Under the pieces are notes generated by a model. That model ran no database searches, was not told the origin of the DNA, and worked only from the letters and a program-made list of their open reading frames with translations. 64,000 nucleotides of DNA from Agromyces terreus (GTDB lineage Bacteria; Actinomycetota; Actinomycetes; Actinomycetales; Microbacteriaceae), in assembly GCF_009749465.1 (NCBI RefSeq), contig NZ_WBIS01000001.1:806001-870000 (forward strand), read 5' to 3'. Below, one piece after another: positions 61,102 to 64,000 of this stretch; position 1 is the stretch's first letter, and each line of letters opens with the position of its first letter. The position numbers and the translations under genes were made by a program.

Positions 61102-64000
61102 CTGGACCGTCGGGCGCACACCTCGAGTCCGTCCTCGAGACCGAGATCGCCGAGCACCTCGCCGCGAACGGCTGGCTCTATTCGCCGACGGACGCCGGCT
61201 ACGACCGGGAGCTCGCGCTCTACCCGGAGGACGTGCTGGGGTGGCTCGAGGATACGCTGCCTGATGAGTTCGCGAAGGTCGTGCGACCCGCCGACACTGA
61301 GCCGCAGCGTGCGGCGGCGGTACGCGGCATCCTCGAACGTCTTGCGAAGGCGCTCGACAATGATCCGTGGAAGAACGGTGGGACGATTCGAGTCCTGCAT
61401 GAGGGCTTCACGGTGGTGCCGTTGTCGGGTGGGGCGGTGAAGTTCCGGTTGGCGCAGTTTCGGCCGGCGACGACGAACAACCCGGCGACGCTCGAGGCGT
61501 ACGCGAAGATGCGCGTGCGGGTGATGCGGCAAGTGCACTACTCGGCGAAGCATCCGAACAAGGCGTTGGATCTGGTGCTGTTCGTCAACGGCATCCCGGT
61601 GTCGACGATCGAGCTGAAGACGGACTTCACGCAGCCCATCGAGAACGCCGTCGAGCAGTACCGGTTCGATCGGTCGCCGGCGGGGGAGCCGCTGTTCGCG
61701 TTCGCGAAGCGGTCGCTGGTGCATTTCGTGGTGTCGAACTCCGAGGTGCGGATGACGACGAAGCTCGCCGGCGCGAACACGCGGTTCCTCCCGTTCAACC
61801 GCGGGCACGACCAGGGCGCGGGCAACCCGGTGAACCCGAGCGGGTCGGCGTCGTCGTACTTCTGGGAGGAGATCCTGCAGTGCGACACGTGGCTGTCTCT
61901 GCTCGGATCGTTCGTGCACCTGCAGGTCGAGGTCGACGTCGACCCCGATACCGGGAAGAAGACGACGACCGAGAAGGTGCTGTTCCCGCGGTACCACCAG
62001 TGGCGTGCCGTGACCCGACTTGTCGCGGCGGCGCGCGTCGAGGGTCCGGGCAACCGGTACCTGGTGCAGCATTCCGCGGGGTCGGGGAAGACGAACTCGA
62101 TCTCGTGGCTCGCGCATCGGCTCTCGCAACTGCACGATGACGCGAACGAGCGGGTGTTCGACACGGTCGTGGTGGTGACCGATCGCACAGTGCTCGACAA
62201 GCAATTGCAGGATGCGATCTCGCAGTTCGAGAAGCAGGCCGGCGTGGTGCAGTCGATCACGCGGGACGGCGGGGAGTCGAAGTCGAAGCAACTCGCCGGC
62301 GCGCTCACGGGCGGCAAGCACATCGTGATCGTGACGATCCAGTCGTTCGAGGCGCTGATCACCGCGATCCAGACCCTGCCCGAGCTCCAGGGGCGCCGGT
62401 TCGCAGTGATCGCGGACGAGGCGCATTCCTCGCAGACCGGGTCGACGGCTGGAGCGTTGACGAAGGTGCTCTCGCCGGCCGAGCAAGCGGCGGTTGCCGA
62501 GGGGGCGCCGATTGACTCGGACGCGTACCTGCAGTGGGCGATGGAAGTCACGGCGAAGGCGCCGAACATCTCGTACTTCGCGTTCACCGCGACGCCGAAG
62601 GCGAAGACACTCGAGCTGTTCGGGCGTGTGCCCAACGCGAGTGAGGCGGCCGCGGCATCCGCTGGCCTTGATGGTTCGGCGGCGACGCCAGAGCCGTTCG
62701 ACCTGTATTCGATGCAGCAGGCAATCGAGGAGGGGTTCATCCTCGACGTCCTGGCGAATTACACGCCGTACAAGGTCGCGTGGCAGTTGCAGCATCCCGG
62801 CGCCGACTACGACGGGCTCGACGAGGTCGACGAATCGACCGCGGTGAAGGCGCTCGTGCAGTATGTGCGACTGCACCCGACGAACATCAGCCAGAAGGCG
62901 AAGATCGTCGTCGATCACTTCCGCACGTACGTGCAGTCGGAGCTCGACGGCAAGGCGAAGGCGATGGTCGTCACCGGGTCGCGGAAGGAAGCGGTGCGGT
63001 GGAAGAAGTACCTCGACCAGTACCTCGCGGCCTCGCAGGTGCAGGGGGTGCGGGCGCTCGTCGCGTTCTCGGGGACGGTCGACGACCCTGAGGATGTCGG
63101 CGAGGGGCTGACTGAAAAGACGCAGAACCCGGGGCTGCACACGTCGGATCTCGCGGAGGCGTTCAAGCCGTCGACCTACAACGTGATGATCGTCGCGGAG
63201 AAGTTCCAGACCGGATTCGACCAGCCGCGGCTAGTCGCTATGTATGTCGACAAGCGGCTCGGTGGGGTGCAGGCGGTGCAGACGCTGTCGCGGCTGAACC
63301 GGACGTACCCGGGTAAAGAGAAGACGTTCGTGCTCGACTTCGTGAACGAGCCGGGCGATGTGCTGGATGCATTCCTTCCGTACTTCCGCGGGGCGCAGCT
63401 GACCGCGCTGACCGACCCGAACCTCATCTACGACCTGGTCGGCAAGCTGGACTCCGCAGGGATCTACACGATGCAGGAGGTCGAGCAGGCGTTCGATGCC
63501 GCGCTGATGGGCGGGCCAAACGCCAACTCGAAGGTTTCGTCGGCGACCGCACCGGCCGTGTCACGATTCTCAACGCGCTGGGTGTCGGCCGTGCTCGACG
63601 GTGACAAAGCCGAGCAGGACGAGCTGAAGCTGCTCAAGGCGGACATTGCTCAGTTCGTGAAGTTCTACGACTTCATCTCGCAAGCCCGGAACCTCGAGGA
63701 CACCGATCTGCCGCGTCGGCACTACTTCTTCCGGCGGATTCTGCCACAGCTGTCGACCGCGACATACGACGACCCGGTGGACATCTCGAAGGTGTCGCTC
63801 GTCGGTGTGCAGATCAGCGCGGGGGAGTCAGTACAGCTCAAGCTCGGTCAGGGACCCGGTCTCGACCCGATCTCGGCGATCGGGTCGGGCGCAGTGCACG
63901 AGAAGCACCGGTCGGCGCTCGAGGCGATCATCGCGAAACTCAACGAGCGATTCGGCGACAAGTATGCGCCCGGTGCCGTGGACATCACCATCGGCGGGGT
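61098..64000 (+). CDS. hsdR: Type I restriction endonuclease subunit HsdR (partial)
   Basis: HsdR translocates DNA with ATP and cuts it when two complexes collide. The 967 visible codons stay open to the right edge, so the C-terminus is missing. The nuclease residues are Asp158, Glu172 and Lys174 in VSTIELKTD. The SF2 motor has Walker A SAGSGKT at about 326-332, DEAH at about 440 and the later FAFTATPKAK and AEKFQTGFDQP motifs. The ATG overlaps the hsdS stop (ATGA). Confidence 0.95.
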   Translation, partial: MTGPSGAHLESVLETEIAEHLAANGWLYSPTDAGYDRELALYPEDVLGWLEDTLPDEFAKVVRPADTEPQRAAAVRGILERLAKALDNDPWKNGGTIRVLHEGFTVVPLSGGAVKFRLAQFRPATTNNPATLEAYAKMRVRVMRQVHYSAKHPNKALDLVLFVNGIPVSTIELKTDFTQPIENAVEQYRFDRSPAGEPLFAFAKRSLVHFVVSNSEVRMTTKLAGANTRFLPFNRGHDQGAGNPVNPSGSASSYFWEEILQCDTWLSLLGSFVHLQVEVDVDPDTGKKTTTEKVLFPRYHQWRAVTRLVAAARVEGPGNRYLVQHSAGSGKTNSISWLAHRLSQLHDDANERVFDTVVVVTDRTVLDKQLQDAISQFEKQAGVVQSITRDGGESKSKQLAGALTGGKHIVIVTIQSFEALITAIQTLPELQGRRFAVIADEAHSSQTGSTAGALTKVLSPAEQAAVAEGAPIDSDAYLQWAMEVTAKAPNISYFAFTATPKAKTLELFGRVPNASEAAAASAGLDGSAATPEPFDLYSMQQAIEEGFILDVLANYTPYKVAWQLQHPGADYDGLDEVDESTAVKALVQYVRLHPTNISQKAKIVVDHFRTYVQSELDGKAKAMVVTGSRKEAVRWKKYLDQYLAASQVQGVRALVAFSGTVDDPEDVGEGLTEKTQNPGLHTSDLAEAFKPSTYNVMIVAEKFQTGFDQPRLVAMYVDKRLGGVQAVQTLSRLNRTYPGKEKTFVLDFVNEPGDVLDAFLPYFRGAQLTALTDPNLIYDLVGKLDSAGIYTMQEVEQAFDAALMGGPNANSKVSSATAPAVSRFSTRWVSAVLDGDKAEQDELKLLKADIAQFVKFYDFISQARNLEDTDLPRRHYFFRRILPQLSTATYDDPVDISKVSLVGVQISAGESVQLKLGQGPGLDPISAIGSGAVHEKHRSALEAIIAKLNERFGDKYAPGAVDITIGG

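Larger units (their letters stand above)
43685..64000. mobile_element. Integrated mobilizable element at tRNA-Ala (right end outside window)
   Basis: The element starts at or within the tRNA-Ala 3' end and includes an excisionase-like protein, a tyrosine integrase and a MobF relaxase-helicase. Its cargo is AbiE, paired dynamins with an HNH protein, and a type I restriction-modification system. No type IV coupling protein, secretion genes or replication gene is seen, so within the window it looks mobilizable rather than self-transmissible. The left boundary is inferred from the integrase next to the tRNA. No copy of the tRNA 3' end is seen further right, so the other attachment site lies beyond 64000. 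Confidence 0.75.

Noticed and set aside
60897..63140. 747-codon minus-strand frame over hsdS and hsdR
   Set aside because: Antisense of hsdR; all type I restriction motifs are on the plus strand.
43685..64000. Second tRNA-Ala 3' end as the right attachment site
   Set aside because: I looked for the T arm/acceptor sequence in the element and saw no second copy; the site must be beyond the window or is too short to see.

Overview
The window is high-GC actinobacterial DNA. Codon use (strong GC3, GTG starts, many 4-bp ATGA/GTGA gene overlaps), gene order and the many starts with a -10 box just upstream point to the family Microbacteriaceae, possibly Agromyces-like. The genus is an inference. The left two thirds (1 to about 43.68 kb) is ordinary core chromosome. 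The right third is an integrated accessory element that begins at a tRNA-Ala gene and runs off the right edge.

Core region. Positions 1-7.3 kb, minus strand: a pentose-phosphate/glycolysis operon tkt-tal-pgi-zwf-opcA (opcA cut by the left edge). Positions 7.6-9.8 kb: convergent ctaB and ctaA, which make heme O and heme A for cytochrome oxidase. Positions 10-14.1 kb: a SUF iron-sulfur operon sufB-sufD-Rieske ferredoxin-sufC-sufT with no sufS, sufU or sufR beside it. Positions 14.2-17.9 kb: an M3 peptidase, a methyltransferase, a 76-aa protein and a GNAT acetyltransferase. Positions 17.9-20.4 kb: valS. Positions 20.5-26.5 kb: a peptide-type ABC importer (lipoprotein, two permeases, fused double ATPase) divergent from a TetR regulator. 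Positions 26.5-32.3 kb: an isoleucine T-box leader followed by ileS-folC-DUF4233-ndk. Positions 32.4-36.4 kb: a VKOR-family membrane protein, RNase E/G and a DUF4031 protein. Positions 36.5-43.5 kb: rplU-rpmA, obgE-proB-proA, a small membrane protein, nadD, a Pro/Ala-rich membrane protein and rsfS. A tRNA-Ala(GGC) gene ends the core part.

Accessory element (43.68 kb to the end). Immediately after tRNA-Ala lie an excisionase-like protein and a tyrosine integrase, so the element very likely integrated at the 3' end of this tRNA. It carries an AbiEi/AbiEii type IV toxin-antitoxin pair, an orphan helical-repeat protein, a MobF relaxase-helicase, and a gene remnant. A minus-strand cluster follows: lipoprotein, dynamin-like GTPase 2, dynamin-like GTPase 1 and an HNH-type protein, the last three overlapping each other. 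The element ends in the window with a complete hsdM and hsdS and a truncated hsdR of a type I restriction-modification system. The right attachment site and any type IV coupling or secretion genes are not in the window. The gene content is that of a mobilizable defense island.

The best candidate for an undescribed system is the two-dynamin plus HNH operon (52.17-56.97 kb). Two paired dynamins resemble the reported Eleos (LeoA/LeoBC) anti-phage architecture, but a coupled HNH-fold protein with its own C-terminal domain is an addition I do not recognise. In the core region the clearest regulatory findings are a translational T-box and a set of seven genes whose -10 box sits 6-7 nt before the start codon, as expected for leaderless mRNAs.
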